NCBI GenBank assembly: GCA_031398695.1
Contig: JANNNU010000099.1
Span: 1 to 22,419 of the forward strand
DNA length: 22,419 nucleotides
Source: JAIYDJ01 sp031398695
GTDB lineage: Bacteria > Pseudomonadota > Alphaproteobacteria > Rhodobacterales > Rhodobacteraceae
Reading direction: 5' to 3'
Below, in pieces: positions 1-6,937 of this stretch. Every line of letters begins with the position of its first letter. Position 1 is the stretch's first letter. Made by a program: the position numbers and the translations under genes. The notes below the pieces were generated by a model. The model made no database searches, was not told where the DNA came from, and worked only from the letters and a program-made list of their open reading frames with translations.

Positions 1-144
1 CACGTTCGGCACCACCAATGCTGCCACGATGCCGATGATGACCAGAACGACCATCATCTCGATCAGCGTCACCCCGGCATCGCGCACCCGACGCGGGCGG
101 GCGCGCCTGTTTGCGGATCGAAACAAGGAACCGGTCACGGACAT
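1..144 (-). CDS. gspG: Type II secretion major pseudopilin GspG, 5' part only
   Basis: The first 48 codons are visible and the gene continues past the left edge. GspG is the main subunit of the periplasmic pseudopilus that pushes substrates through the outer-membrane secretin. The protein opens with an unusually long, very basic leader of 24 residues ending in Ala-Gly. The prepilin hallmark follows: V-T-L-I-E at +1 to +5, with the conserved Glu at +5 (residue 29), then a hydrophobic helix ending in VVPNV, as is typical of GspG. The +1 residue is Val rather than the usual Phe. The ATG at 144 has an AAAGAG element about 8 nt upstream. It is transcribed away from gspL, from the shared region at 145-239. 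GspH is a possible alternative because only the N-terminus is seen, but the VVPN ending favours GspG. Confidence 0.78.
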   Translation of the reverse strand, partial: MSVTGSLFRSANRRARPRRVRDAGVTLIEMMVVLVIIGIVAALVVPNV

Positions 145-183
145 GTGGACAACTCTTTCGGCGCATTCAGGGAAACTGGACCT

Positions 184-221
184 GATACGGATTGAAACTC
201 GATAGAGTTTCATTTCGTATC
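184..221. promoter_or_regulatory. 38-bp palindrome forming a candidate divergent promoter/operator for gspG and gspL
   Basis: Outer arms GATACG (184-189) and CGTATC (216-221) and inner arms TGAAACTC (193-200) and GAGTTTCA (205-212) are perfect inverted repeats. They are separated by 3-nt unmatched spacers and a GATA centre. Because of the symmetry, each strand carries a TGAAA -35-like box about 17 bp from a CGTAT -10-like box: TTGAAA at 192-197 and TCGTAT at 215-220 on the plus strand, with the mirror image on the minus strand. The element lies between the divergent gspG and gspL starts. It could be two overlapping promoters, an operator, or both. Transcription start points are not proven. 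Confidence 0.5.
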
Positions 222-239
222 GAGTGTGGCGGGAAAACA

Positions 240-1370
240 ATGTCACGGCAAGTAGGGTGGACCGGCATGATGATCACCAGTTCAGGAGCGACGCCCTTGC
301 TGGTGCCCGTGCTGGTGACGGTCGGGGGCGAGACGACAGGACCGGGCCAGCCCGCGCGGGCGGCTGGCTTGCGCGCGCCGGACGGAATTGCGCTGGTTCC
401 GACGGAAAACGTCCTGTTGCTGGTCGTCGCATTGCCGGCAATGGCGGCGGCGCAGCGCCGCGCCGCGGTGGGGTTTGCCGTCGAAGACCGGATCGCGCAA
501 GCGCTGGACGACGTGCAGGTGGTGCTTGGTCCGCAGATGGCGCCGGGCGTCTGGCTGGTGGCCGTGACGGCGCGGTCGGTGTTGAGCGGGCTTGCCAAGA
601 CCGACCCGCAGGCCCTGCTGTGGCCCGACGTGCTGCTGGTGCCGGTGCCGCGCGCCGGTTGGGCTGTGCTGGCCGAGCCGGGGCGTGTCTTGGTGCGGCT
701 GCCCGACGGGACGGGCTTTGCGACCTCGGCAGCCGCATGGCCGGCGTTCTGGGCCGCGGCCGGATCGCCCGGCGTCACGTTGTTCGGTGGCGTGCTGCCC
801 GCAACGGTTCCCGTCGTCGCGCAGGGTGACCTGCCCGCGACTGCCGATCCGGCCTTGAGCGGGTTCGATCTGCGCGCCGGTCTGCCGCGATCGGGCGGCG
901 GGCAATTCCTGTCGCGGGGCGCGCGGCACCTGCTGGCCGTGTGCGGGGTGGCAATGCTGGCGCACCTGACGCTTCTGGTGGTCGACGTGACCGCCCTCGC
1001 ACGGCTGGCCGGTCAACGCGAACAGGATTTGCGCGCCGAACTGAACGCCCCGCCCGGCAGCGATCTCGATCTGCTTCTGGCACAGGCCCTGGTCGCGCGT
1101 CAGCCCACCGATCAGAGTGGTGTTCTGGGTCTGTTGTCGGGCACCTTCGCGGCGATCGCGGCAGAGGCGGGCCGCGTGTCGGTGCAGACCCTGCGCTATG
1201 CGGCCGCCGAGGATGCCGCGGTGCTGACGTTGGAGGCGCCCGATCTGGCCACGCTGCAGGCCGTGGAATCCGCCCTTGCCGCGGCGGGGCTGGGCGTGAC
1301 GGCGGGCGCTGCGACGACCCGCGACGGCGCTGCCGAAGTGCAGATGACGATCCGGGGCGGTGGCACATGA
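240..1370 (+). CDS. gspL: Type II secretion inner-membrane protein GspL
   Basis: GspL (376 aa from the chosen ATG) is a bitopic inner-membrane protein. Its cytoplasmic actin-like domain recruits the ATPase GspE and its periplasmic part pairs with GspM. The N-terminal half has the GspL pattern of a Pro-containing strand, then RRAAVGFAVEDRIAQALDDV and a VVLGP strand. One transmembrane helix lies at about residues 230-250, followed by a short periplasmic ferredoxin-like region ending in QMTIRGGG. The frame is open back to a TTG at 192, but that lies inside the regulatory palindrome. The ATG at 240 follows a GGCGGG element, and ATGs at 267 and 270 are also possible. It overlaps gspM by ATGA, implying translational coupling. 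Sequence conservation in this family is low, so the assignment rests on pattern and neighbours. Confidence 0.83.
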   Translation: MSRQVGWTGMMITSSGATPLLVPVLVTVGGETTGPGQPARAAGLRAPDGIALVPTENVLLLVVALPAMAAAQRRAAVGFAVEDRIAQALDDVQVVLGPQMAPGVWLVAVTARSVLSGLAKTDPQALLWPDVLLVPVPRAGWAVLAEPGRVLVRLPDGTGFATSAAAWPAFWAAAGSPGVTLFGGVLPATVPVVAQGDLPATADPALSGFDLRAGLPRSGGGQFLSRGARHLLAVCGVAMLAHLTLLVVDVTALARLAGQREQDLRAELNAPPGSDLDLLLAQALVARQPTDQSGVLGLLSGTFAAIAAEAGRVSVQTLRYAAAEDAAVLTLEAPDLATLQAVESALAAAGLGVTAGAATTRDGAAEVQMTIRGGGT

Positions 1371-1837
1371 AACTGACGCTGGCCCCGGTTCTGCTGTGGT
1401 GGGAACTGCGTGCGCCGCGCGAGCGACTGCTGCTGACCGTTCTGCTGGTCGTGGTGGCCGTCTGGTTGGTCGTCGTCGCCCTGTGGCAGCCGTTGCAGGC
1501 CGCGCGGACAAGGCTGGGCGAGCAGATCCTGCGCTATGACCGCGCGCTGGTGGTGTTGCAATCGCAGCCGGTCGCCGTGGCACCGGTGTCGGCGCCGGAC
1601 GATCGGCCGCTGAACATCGTCATCACCGAAACCGCCGCGGCGTTTCAGTTGACCATCCGCCGGCTGGAACCCGAAGGGCCGCGCATCCGCGTCGTGCTGG
1701 ACGAAGTGCCTTTCGATGCGGTGATCCTGTGGCTGGACGCGCTGCAGCGCGATCGGGCGGTGCGGGTCACCGAACTCGAGTTGACGCGCCGCCCCGCACC
1801 GGGCGTGGTGAATGCCACCCTGGCACTGGAAAGGTAG
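1367..1837 (+). CDS. gspM: Type II secretion inner-membrane protein GspM
   Basis: This 156-aa protein has a short cytoplasmic N-terminus ending in basic residues (RAPRER), one strong transmembrane helix at about residues 21-40, a coiled-coil-like stretch, and a small alpha/beta periplasmic domain. This is the standard GspM layout. GspM stabilises GspL and helps form the inner-membrane platform. The ATG overlaps the gspL stop as ATGA, and gspE starts 4 nt after its stop. Its size (usually about 150-180 aa) and its position between gspL and gspE support the call more than any single motif. Confidence 0.75.
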   Translation: MKLTLAPVLLWWELRAPRERLLLTVLLVVVAVWLVVVALWQPLQAARTRLGEQILRYDRALVVLQSQPVAVAPVSAPDDRPLNIVITETAAAFQLTIRRLEPEGPRIRVVLDEVPFDAVILWLDALQRDRAVRVTELELTRRPAPGVVNATLALER

Positions 1838-1841
1838 CCCG

Positions 1842-3296
1842 ATGACCGTGCAGCGTCTGCCCTATGCGTTTGCCCGCCAGAATGGCGTCATCGTCGAATC
1901 GTCCGCCGACGGGCCGGTTTGCGCGGTCCGACCCGACGCGCCGCTGACTGCGCTGGCGGAGGTGCAGCGGGTTGCCGGGCCGGTCCGCTTTGACGCCGTG
2001 TCGTCCGACGTGTTCGAGACGCGGCTGGCAGCGGCCTACCGCGACAATGCGTCGGACGCGTCCGACGCGGCGGGGGCGCATGGCGATCTGGCAAGCCTTG
2101 CCGACAGTGCGGCGGTGGTCGATGACCTGCTGGACCAGTCGGACGACGCGCCGGTGGTGCGGCTGATCAACGCCCTGCTGCAGGAAGCGATCAAGGAGGG
2201 CGCATCGGACATCCACATCGAAACGCAGGAACGTGCGCTGAAGGTGCGGTTCCGGATCGACGGCATGCTGCGCGACATGGTCGAGCCAAAACGCGCGCTG
2301 GCGCCGTTGCTGGTCAGCCGGATCAAGGTGATGGCGCGGCTCGACATCGCGGAAAAACGGTTGCCACAGGACGGGCGGGTGTCGCTGCGCGTCGGCGGGC
2401 ACGAGGTTGACGTGCGGGTGTCGACCATCCCGTCGCAATACGGCGAGCGGGTGGTGATGCGCCTGCTGGACCGCAGCGCCACGCGGCTGGGCCTTGACCG
2501 GCTGGGGATGAGCACGCGGGACGCGGCTGCGTTTACGCAGTTGCTCGCGAGGCCGGACGGGCTGCTGCTGGTCACCGGGCCGACCGGGTCTGGCAAGACG
2601 ACCTCGCTTTATGCCGCACTCGACCATCTGAACGACAAGACCCGCAACATCATGACAGTTGAGGATCCGATCGAATACTCGGTCGACGGCATCGGTCAGA
2701 TGCAGGTCAACCCGCGCACCGACCTGACGTTCGCACGCGGATTGCGCGCGATTTTGCGGCAGGACCCGGACGTGATCATGGTGGGAGAGATCCGCGACCG
2801 CGAAACCGCGCAGGTGGCGGTGGAATCGGCGATGACCGGGCATTTCGTGCTGTCCACGTTGCACACGAACACCGCTATCGGGGCGATCTCGCGGTTGATC
2901 GACATGGGGGTGGAACGGTTTTTGCTGGCGCCGATGCTGGTCGGTGTGGTGGCGCAGCGGCTGGTGCGGCGGCTTTGCGCGACGTGCCGCCTGCCCGGCA
3001 CCGCGACGCAAGCCGAGGCCGATCTGATCGACGGGCTGGCCGCGGGCGACGCGCTGTGGCGCGCCTGTGGCTGCCCCGACTGTCACGGTCAGGGCTATCG
3101 TGGCCGGTCGGGCATCTACGAGGTGATCGCCGTGACGCGCGAGATGGAGATGCTGATCCATTCCGGTGCGTCCGAGGCCGACCTGACCGTCGCTGCCCGC
3201 CGCGACGGTCCGGGTCTGATCGCCGACGGCCTGCGTCAGATCCGGGCGGGGATCACCACGGTCGAAGATGTGGCCCGCGTGGCAAAGGAAAGCTGA
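1842..3296 (+). CDS. gspE: Type II secretion cytoplasmic ATPase GspE
   Basis: GspE is the hexameric cytoplasmic ATPase that powers pseudopilus assembly. This 484-aa protein has all the expected parts: an N1 domain that docks on GspL, an N2 domain with the EGASDIHIE motif, a Walker A loop GPTGSGKTT starting near residue 246, an Asp box (TVEDPIEY), a Walker B region DVIMVGEIRDRE near residue 310, and a His box (STLHTNTA). A zinc module follows, with Cys379, Cys382, Cys411 and Cys414 as two CxxC pairs. The ATG at 1842 follows the gspM stop directly. A 20-bp perfect palindrome sits in the Ala-Ser-Asp-rich linker near residue 72. The related PilB/TadA ATPases are less likely given the gspL, gspM and gspF neighbours. 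Confidence 0.95.
   Translation: MTVQRLPYAFARQNGVIVESSADGPVCAVRPDAPLTALAEVQRVAGPVRFDAVSSDVFETRLAAAYRDNASDASDAAGAHGDLASLADSAAVVDDLLDQSDDAPVVRLINALLQEAIKEGASDIHIETQERALKVRFRIDGMLRDMVEPKRALAPLLVSRIKVMARLDIAEKRLPQDGRVSLRVGGHEVDVRVSTIPSQYGERVVMRLLDRSATRLGLDRLGMSTRDAAAFTQLLARPDGLLLVTGPTGSGKTTSLYAALDHLNDKTRNIMTVEDPIEYSVDGIGQMQVNPRTDLTFARGLRAILRQDPDVIMVGEIRDRETAQVAVESAMTGHFVLSTLHTNTAIGAISRLIDMGVERFLLAPMLVGVVAQRLVRRLCATCRLPGTATQAEADLIDGLAAGDALWRACGCPDCHGQGYRGRSGIYEVIAVTREMEMLIHSGASEADLTVAARRDGPGLIADGLRQIRAGITTVEDVARVAKES
2049..2068. repeat. 20-bp perfect palindrome inside gspE
   Basis: The ten bases GCGTCGGACG at 2049-2058 are followed at once by their exact reverse complement at 2059-2068. The palindrome falls in the linker between the N-terminal domains of GspE and encodes part of an Ala-Ser-Asp run. 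It may simply result from repeating GCG TCC/TCG GAC codons. No function can be read from it. Confidence 0.6.
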
Positions 3297-3299
3297 CCG

Positions 3300-4529
3300 A
3301 TGGCGGCCTACCGGTTCAAGGCGATGGATGCGGGCGGCAAGGCGCAGTCCGGCATGATCGAGGCCGCCACCCCGGCTGCTGCGCGGCAGATGCTGCGCGG
3401 GCGCGGGCTGCTGCCGCTGGAGGTTCACGCCAGCGCCGCACCGAAAGCCATGGCGGCAGTGTCTGCGGCGAGCCCCGCCGCGCGCACCGGCGGTCGGATG
3501 CCGCTATCGGCATTGACGCTGGTGACCCGGCAGATGGCGACGCTGCTGGGATCGGGCCTGCGCATCGAGGATGCGCTGTCGACCATCGCGCAGGGCCAGC
3601 CGCCCAAGGTTGCAGGCGTCCTGCTGACCCTGCGCGCGTCCGTGCTGGAAGGGCGCAGTTTTGCCGACGCGCTGACCGGTTACCCGCAGGTCTTTTCCGA
3701 GTTCTATCACGCTTCGGTCAAGGCGGGCGAACAGGCCGGAAAGCTGGATCAGGTGATGACCCACCTCGCCGCGTTCGTGGAAAGCCGGGCGCGCAACCGA
3801 CAGACAGTGCAACTGGCGCTGCTTTATCCGGCGCTGCTGGCGCTGGTCAGCCTGTCGATCATCATCCTGCTGATGGCCTTCGTGGTGCCCGACATCGTGC
3901 GGGTGTTCACGGCGCGCGGGGCCGATCTGCCGTTCCTGACCCGCGCCCTGATCGCGGTGTCGGGTTTCGTGCGAGGCTATGGCCTGTTCGTGGGGCTTGG
4001 GGTGGCGCTGGCCGTGCTGGGCTTTGGTCGCTGGATGCAGGCCCCGCGCAACCGGCTGGCGGTGGACCGGGTCCTGGCGCAGGGCCGGCTGACCGCCCGT
4101 CTGGTGCAGCGCACCAACGCGGCCCAGTTCGCCGGAACGCTGGCCACGCTGGTGCAAAGCGGCGTGCCGCTGATCGAGGCGCTGGGGGCCGCGGCGGATG
4201 TGACCCCCAACCTGCATGTGCGCGCCAAGGTGGCCGAGGTGACCGACAAGGTCCGTCAGGGCAGCACCCTGCGCCGCGCGATGGAGGAGGCGCGGGTATT
4301 TCCCGCGATGCTGGTAGCGATGGTGGCCAGCGGCGAGGCAACCGGAAGCCTGGGCGCGGCGTTGGCTCATGCGGCGGCGGACCAGCAACGCGATCTGGAC
4401 GCCTGGGTCAGGGCGATGGTCGCCTTGGTCGAGCCCGCGATCCTGCTGGTCATGGGGGGGTTGGTCATGGTGATGGTTCTGGCGATCCTCTTGCCCATCG
4501 TGTCGATGAACGGGCTTGCCGGTGTGTGA
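3300..4529 (+). CDS. gspF: Type II secretion inner-membrane platform protein GspF
   Basis: GspF is the polytopic inner-membrane core of the T2SS platform, thought to couple GspE motion to pseudopilin extraction. The 409-aa protein starts with the usual YRFKAMDAGG segment and has two duplicated T2SF helical domains. The first contains TRQMATLLGSGLRIEDAL and FYHASVKAGEQAGKL; the second contains FAGTLATLVQSGVPLIEAL and MVASGEATGSL. Three transmembrane segments lie at about residues 176-200, 222-243 and 377-401, the family pattern. The ATG is 3 nt after the gspE stop. Its stop codon directly abuts the stop of the oppositely oriented gspN, with no spacer. Confidence 0.95.
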   Translation: MAAYRFKAMDAGGKAQSGMIEAATPAAARQMLRGRGLLPLEVHASAAPKAMAAVSAASPAARTGGRMPLSALTLVTRQMATLLGSGLRIEDALSTIAQGQPPKVAGVLLTLRASVLEGRSFADALTGYPQVFSEFYHASVKAGEQAGKLDQVMTHLAAFVESRARNRQTVQLALLYPALLALVSLSIIILLMAFVVPDIVRVFTARGADLPFLTRALIAVSGFVRGYGLFVGLGVALAVLGFGRWMQAPRNRLAVDRVLAQGRLTARLVQRTNAAQFAGTLATLVQSGVPLIEALGAAADVTPNLHVRAKVAEVTDKVRQGSTLRRAMEEARVFPAMLVAMVASGEATGSLGAALAHAAADQQRDLDAWVRAMVALVEPAILLVMGGLVMVMVLAILLPIVSMNGLAGV

Positions 4530-5318
4530 TCAGCCGCCGATCAGAACCGCCAGTGGCAGGTCGATCTCGCTGTCCGCGGTGGCGGGCATGCCCGGCACCA
4601 GGGCCGCTCCGTCTGGGTGGATGGTGACCACCAGCCGGTCCGCGTTGGTCAGCCGGGCCGTCAGCAGCGCCACGCGGGCGCCAACCTGCGGCGTGACGAG
4701 GATCTGCACCGCGTCGGGCTGCGTGCTGATCTGGGCGTGCAGGGCGGGCGCGGGAACCGGGCCCGACTGGCCGTCGAGCCGCCGGCATTCGGCGTCGGGC
4801 GACGTCACCGTGCCCGCGCCGGTCCGCTCGGCCTCGGCCAGTCGCACCGCGACGGCCGACAGGCGCGCCTGCCCGGTGCAGGTGATCGGCAGTCCCGGCA
4901 TCAGGGCGGCGATCAGCGGCCAGGCGGCAGCGCCCGACACCGGCCCCAGATCGACCGCACCGGGCCGGATCACGATCGGTCCGGCCAGGTCGGTGCCCGG
5001 CCCGGTCACCCGCCAATCGGCGGCAAGACCAAACGCCCAAAGGCTCGCCCCCGGTCGCGCCGTCCATGTGGCGGTGTGGCCGCCGTCGAGTTGCATCTGC
5101 CCGCGCCAAACCGTCACGGACAGGCGGCTGGTTGCCACGGGGCCGGTGTCCGCAAGCCCCGCTTGATGCGCAACGAACCGAACTGGCATATACCACACCA
5201 ACGACCCGACAAATGCCGCAAGCCCAAGGAGCAGGACCAATGACGCGAGAGCCCAGTTCACTGCCAGCTTGCGAAAGCGTCCTGACCCGGCGCGGGTTGT
5301 GTCGGTCTGTGTTGGCAA
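4530..5318 (-). CDS. gspN: Type II secretion protein GspN
   Basis: GspN is a non-universal T2SS component, usually about 250 aa, with one N-terminal transmembrane helix and a beta-rich periplasmic domain. This 262-aa protein fits: a helix at about residues 22-43 is followed by WYMPVRFVAHQAG, which resembles the family's start of the periplasmic domain, and many short beta-strand patterns. The chosen start is a TTG at 5318, with AGGAAG (5327-5332) 8 nt upstream. A GTG at 5261 is the alternative but has no clear ribosome-binding site. Either start lies inside the oppositely transcribed lipoprotein gene that begins at 5240, so the two 5' ends overlap by 22-79 bp. It converges on gspF. Confidence 0.82.
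   Translation of the reverse strand: MPTQTDTTRAGSGRFRKLAVNWALASLVLLLGLAAFVGSLVWYMPVRFVAHQAGLADTGPVATSRLSVTVWRGQMQLDGGHTATWTARPGASLWAFGLAADWRVTGPGTDLAGPIVIRPGAVDLGPVSGAAAWPLIAALMPGLPITCTGQARLSAVAVRLAEAERTGAGTVTSPDAECRRLDGQSGPVPAPALHAQISTQPDAVQILVTPQVGARVALLTARLTNADRLVVTIHPDGAALVPGMPATADSEIDLPLAVLIGG
5163..5192 (+). promoter_or_regulatory. Candidate sigma-70-type promoter for the lipoprotein-gspJ-gspK operon
   Basis: TTGATG at 5163-5168 and CATATA at 5187-5192 are spaced by 18 bp. A start near 5199 would leave a leader of about 40 nt before the ATG at 5240, with AAGGAG at 5226-5231. The promoter would lie inside the coding region of gspN on the other strand. The boxes are imperfect, so this is tentative. 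Confidence 0.35.
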
Positions 5319-6373
5319 GTGTTGCTCTTCCTGCGTTGATGCCGTTGACGGGCTGCGGGGCCCTGCCGGACTTGAGTGGGGCCGGTTCCTCTGCCGGCGA
5401 TGGCAGTGCCGCGGCGTTGCTCTTGCCGTTGACCGGATCGGCTGCGGCGGTCGGTCAGAATATGGGGCGCGCGGCCAGTCTTGTCACCCAAGGAATGACG
5501 GCCGGGTCCGCACCGGCGGTTTTCGACACCGGTGACACGCCGTCGGGGGCGGCGGAGGCGGCACGACAGGCGATCGCGGGCGGGGCGAGGTTGCTGATGG
5601 GTCCGCTGCGGGCGGATCAGACACCGGCTGTGCTGGCCGTCGCGGGCAATGCGCCGGTCATCACCTTTTCGAACGACGACACGCTGGGCGAACAGGGCGC
5701 GTTCGTGATGGGCATCACGCCGGCGCAATCGGTGTCGACGATGTTCAGCTATGCCCGCGCGCAAGGCGCGAGCCGGATCGCCTTGCTTGCTGCGGACAGC
5801 CCGTTGGGGTCGGCCTCGGCTGCGGCGGCGGCGCGGATCGCGGCGGCGGGGGGGATCACGCTGACCGCGACCCTGCTGCGCGACCCCGGTCAAGGCGGGG
5901 TGGTCGCGGCCCTGCGCGCGGCGGGTGGCGGCGCGTTGCCGGATGCGGTGTTTCTGCCCGATGGCGGCACCGCGCTTCGGTCGTTCGCGGCGGCGCTGCG
6001 AGGTTCGGGCGTACAGGTCCTGGGCTCGGTGCAATGGGGCGTCAGCGACGTGACGGCAAATGGCGATCTGTCGGGTGCGTGGTTCGCCGCCCCGCCGCCC
6101 GATCTTTTTCTGCCCTTTGCCGACCGGTTCGAGGCGACGTTCGGCGAACAGCCAGGCGTCGTCGCGGGCCTTGGCCATGACGCCGCATTGATGGCCGTGG
6201 GTCTGGCTGCCGCGCGGGCGATGAACCGCAAGGGCGTCACCCGCAGCGCCGGGTTCACCGGCGTGCTGGGGGCGTTCCGGTTTCTGGACACCGGTCGCTG
6301 CCAGCGCGATCTATCGGTTCTGGGCATCGAACGCGGCAGCATCACCGTTCTGGGGGAAGTGGCCGGCACATGA
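5240..6373 (+). CDS. Periplasmic-binding-fold lipoprotein, penicillin-binding protein activator (LpoA/LivK-like) type
   Basis: This 377-aa protein has a lipoprotein signal with lipobox LTGC at Cys39 and Gly at +2, which suggests an outer-membrane anchor. The rest reads as a type 1 periplasmic binding fold. It opens with AALLLPLTGSAAAVGQNM, as seen in LivK and in the C-terminal domain of LpoA, and continues with GPLRADQTPAV, PVITFSNDD and GHDAALMAVGLA. Rhodobacteraceae homologues are usually annotated as penicillin-binding protein activators. The signal region is long, but the ATG at 5240 has a strong AAGGAG site 8 nt upstream. It overlaps gspJ by ATGA and diverges, with overlap, from gspN. 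This setting suggests a role at the wall or outer membrane for the T2SS, which is inference. A solute-binding protein of an ABC importer is possible but no importer genes are nearby. Confidence 0.75.
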   Translation: MTREPSSLPACESVLTRRGLCRSVLASVALPALMPLTGCGALPDLSGAGSSAGDGSAAALLLPLTGSAAAVGQNMGRAASLVTQGMTAGSAPAVFDTGDTPSGAAEAARQAIAGGARLLMGPLRADQTPAVLAVAGNAPVITFSNDDTLGEQGAFVMGITPAQSVSTMFSYARAQGASRIALLAADSPLGSASAAAAARIAAAGGITLTATLLRDPGQGGVVAALRAAGGGALPDAVFLPDGGTALRSFAAALRGSGVQVLGSVQWGVSDVTANGDLSGAWFAAPPPDLFLPFADRFEATFGEQPGVVAGLGHDAALMAVGLAAARAMNRKGVTRSAGFTGVLGAFRFLDTGRCQRDLSVLGIERGSITVLGEVAGT

Positions 6374-6936
6374 CCACGCGCCGCGCCCCTGCGGCTGGGT
6401 TCACCTTGATCGAGGTTCTGGTGGCGCTTGCCCTGTTTGCGCTGATCAGCAGCGCGGGGTTTGCCATGCTGGATCAGGTCTTGCGCACGCAGCGGCAGAC
6501 CGACGGGCGGTTGGAACGGCTCGCCGGGCTGCAACGCGCAATGTATCTGGTGACGAACGACTTTTTGCAGGCGCGGGGCCGGTCCTTCACCAGCGCGCGC
6601 AGCGACGGCGCAGCTGTCGTGGCCCTGCGTCGGAATGCCGCCGAACTGAACGAAGGCGCCGTGCAGCTGAGCTATCTGGTGCAGGACGGGGTGCTGATGC
6701 GGGTCGTTCGTCGTGCATCGGGCCCACCGATCGCGCGGCAACCCCTTGTAGCCGGTGTGACGACGGCCGACTGGCGGTTCTATGATCCGCAGGCGGGATG
6801 GGTTGCGGACTGGCCCCCTGCGGGTCAGGTGCCGGGGCAAGCGCCCCCCAACCCCCGCGCAGTCGAGTTGCGCCTGACGCTGGCAGATGGTCGCGGGCTG
6901 CGACGGGTCGCGCTGTTGCCGCGCGACGGAGGTTAG
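6370..6936 (+). CDS. gspJ: Type II secretion minor pseudopilin GspJ
   Basis: GspJ is a minor pseudopilin that forms the pseudopilus tip with GspI, GspK and GspH. The 188-aa precursor has a 10-residue leader ending in Gly10, then FTLIEVLVALALFALI with Glu at +5, the standard prepilin-peptidase site and N-terminal helix. The globular part includes QLSYLVQDGVLMRV and WRFYDPQAGWVADW; the latter resembles the conserved aromatic patch of GspJ. Its ATG overlaps the upstream lipoprotein stop as ATGA, and gspK starts 1 nt after its stop. No gspI is present in this operon. Confidence 0.9.
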   Translation: MTTRRAPAAGFTLIEVLVALALFALISSAGFAMLDQVLRTQRQTDGRLERLAGLQRAMYLVTNDFLQARGRSFTSARSDGAAVVALRRNAAELNEGAVQLSYLVQDGVLMRVVRRASGPPIARQPLVAGVTTADWRFYDPQAGWVADWPPAGQVPGQAPPNPRAVELRLTLADGRGLRRVALLPRDGG

Positions 6937-6937
6937 G

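Noticed and set aside
192..239. TTG at 192 as the gspL start
   Set aside because: It lies inside the palindrome, coincides with the candidate -35 box and has no ribosome-binding site. The ATG at 240 is better placed.
282..1583. Long leftward open frame opposite gspL and gspM
   Set aside because: It is low-complexity, rich in Arg, Ala and Pro, and lies opposite clear T2SS genes. GC-rich codon bias leaves antisense frames open.
1767..3428. 553-codon leftward frame opposite gspE
   Set aside because: It lies opposite an unmistakable gspE and its text (Gln, His, Arg-rich) has no domain.
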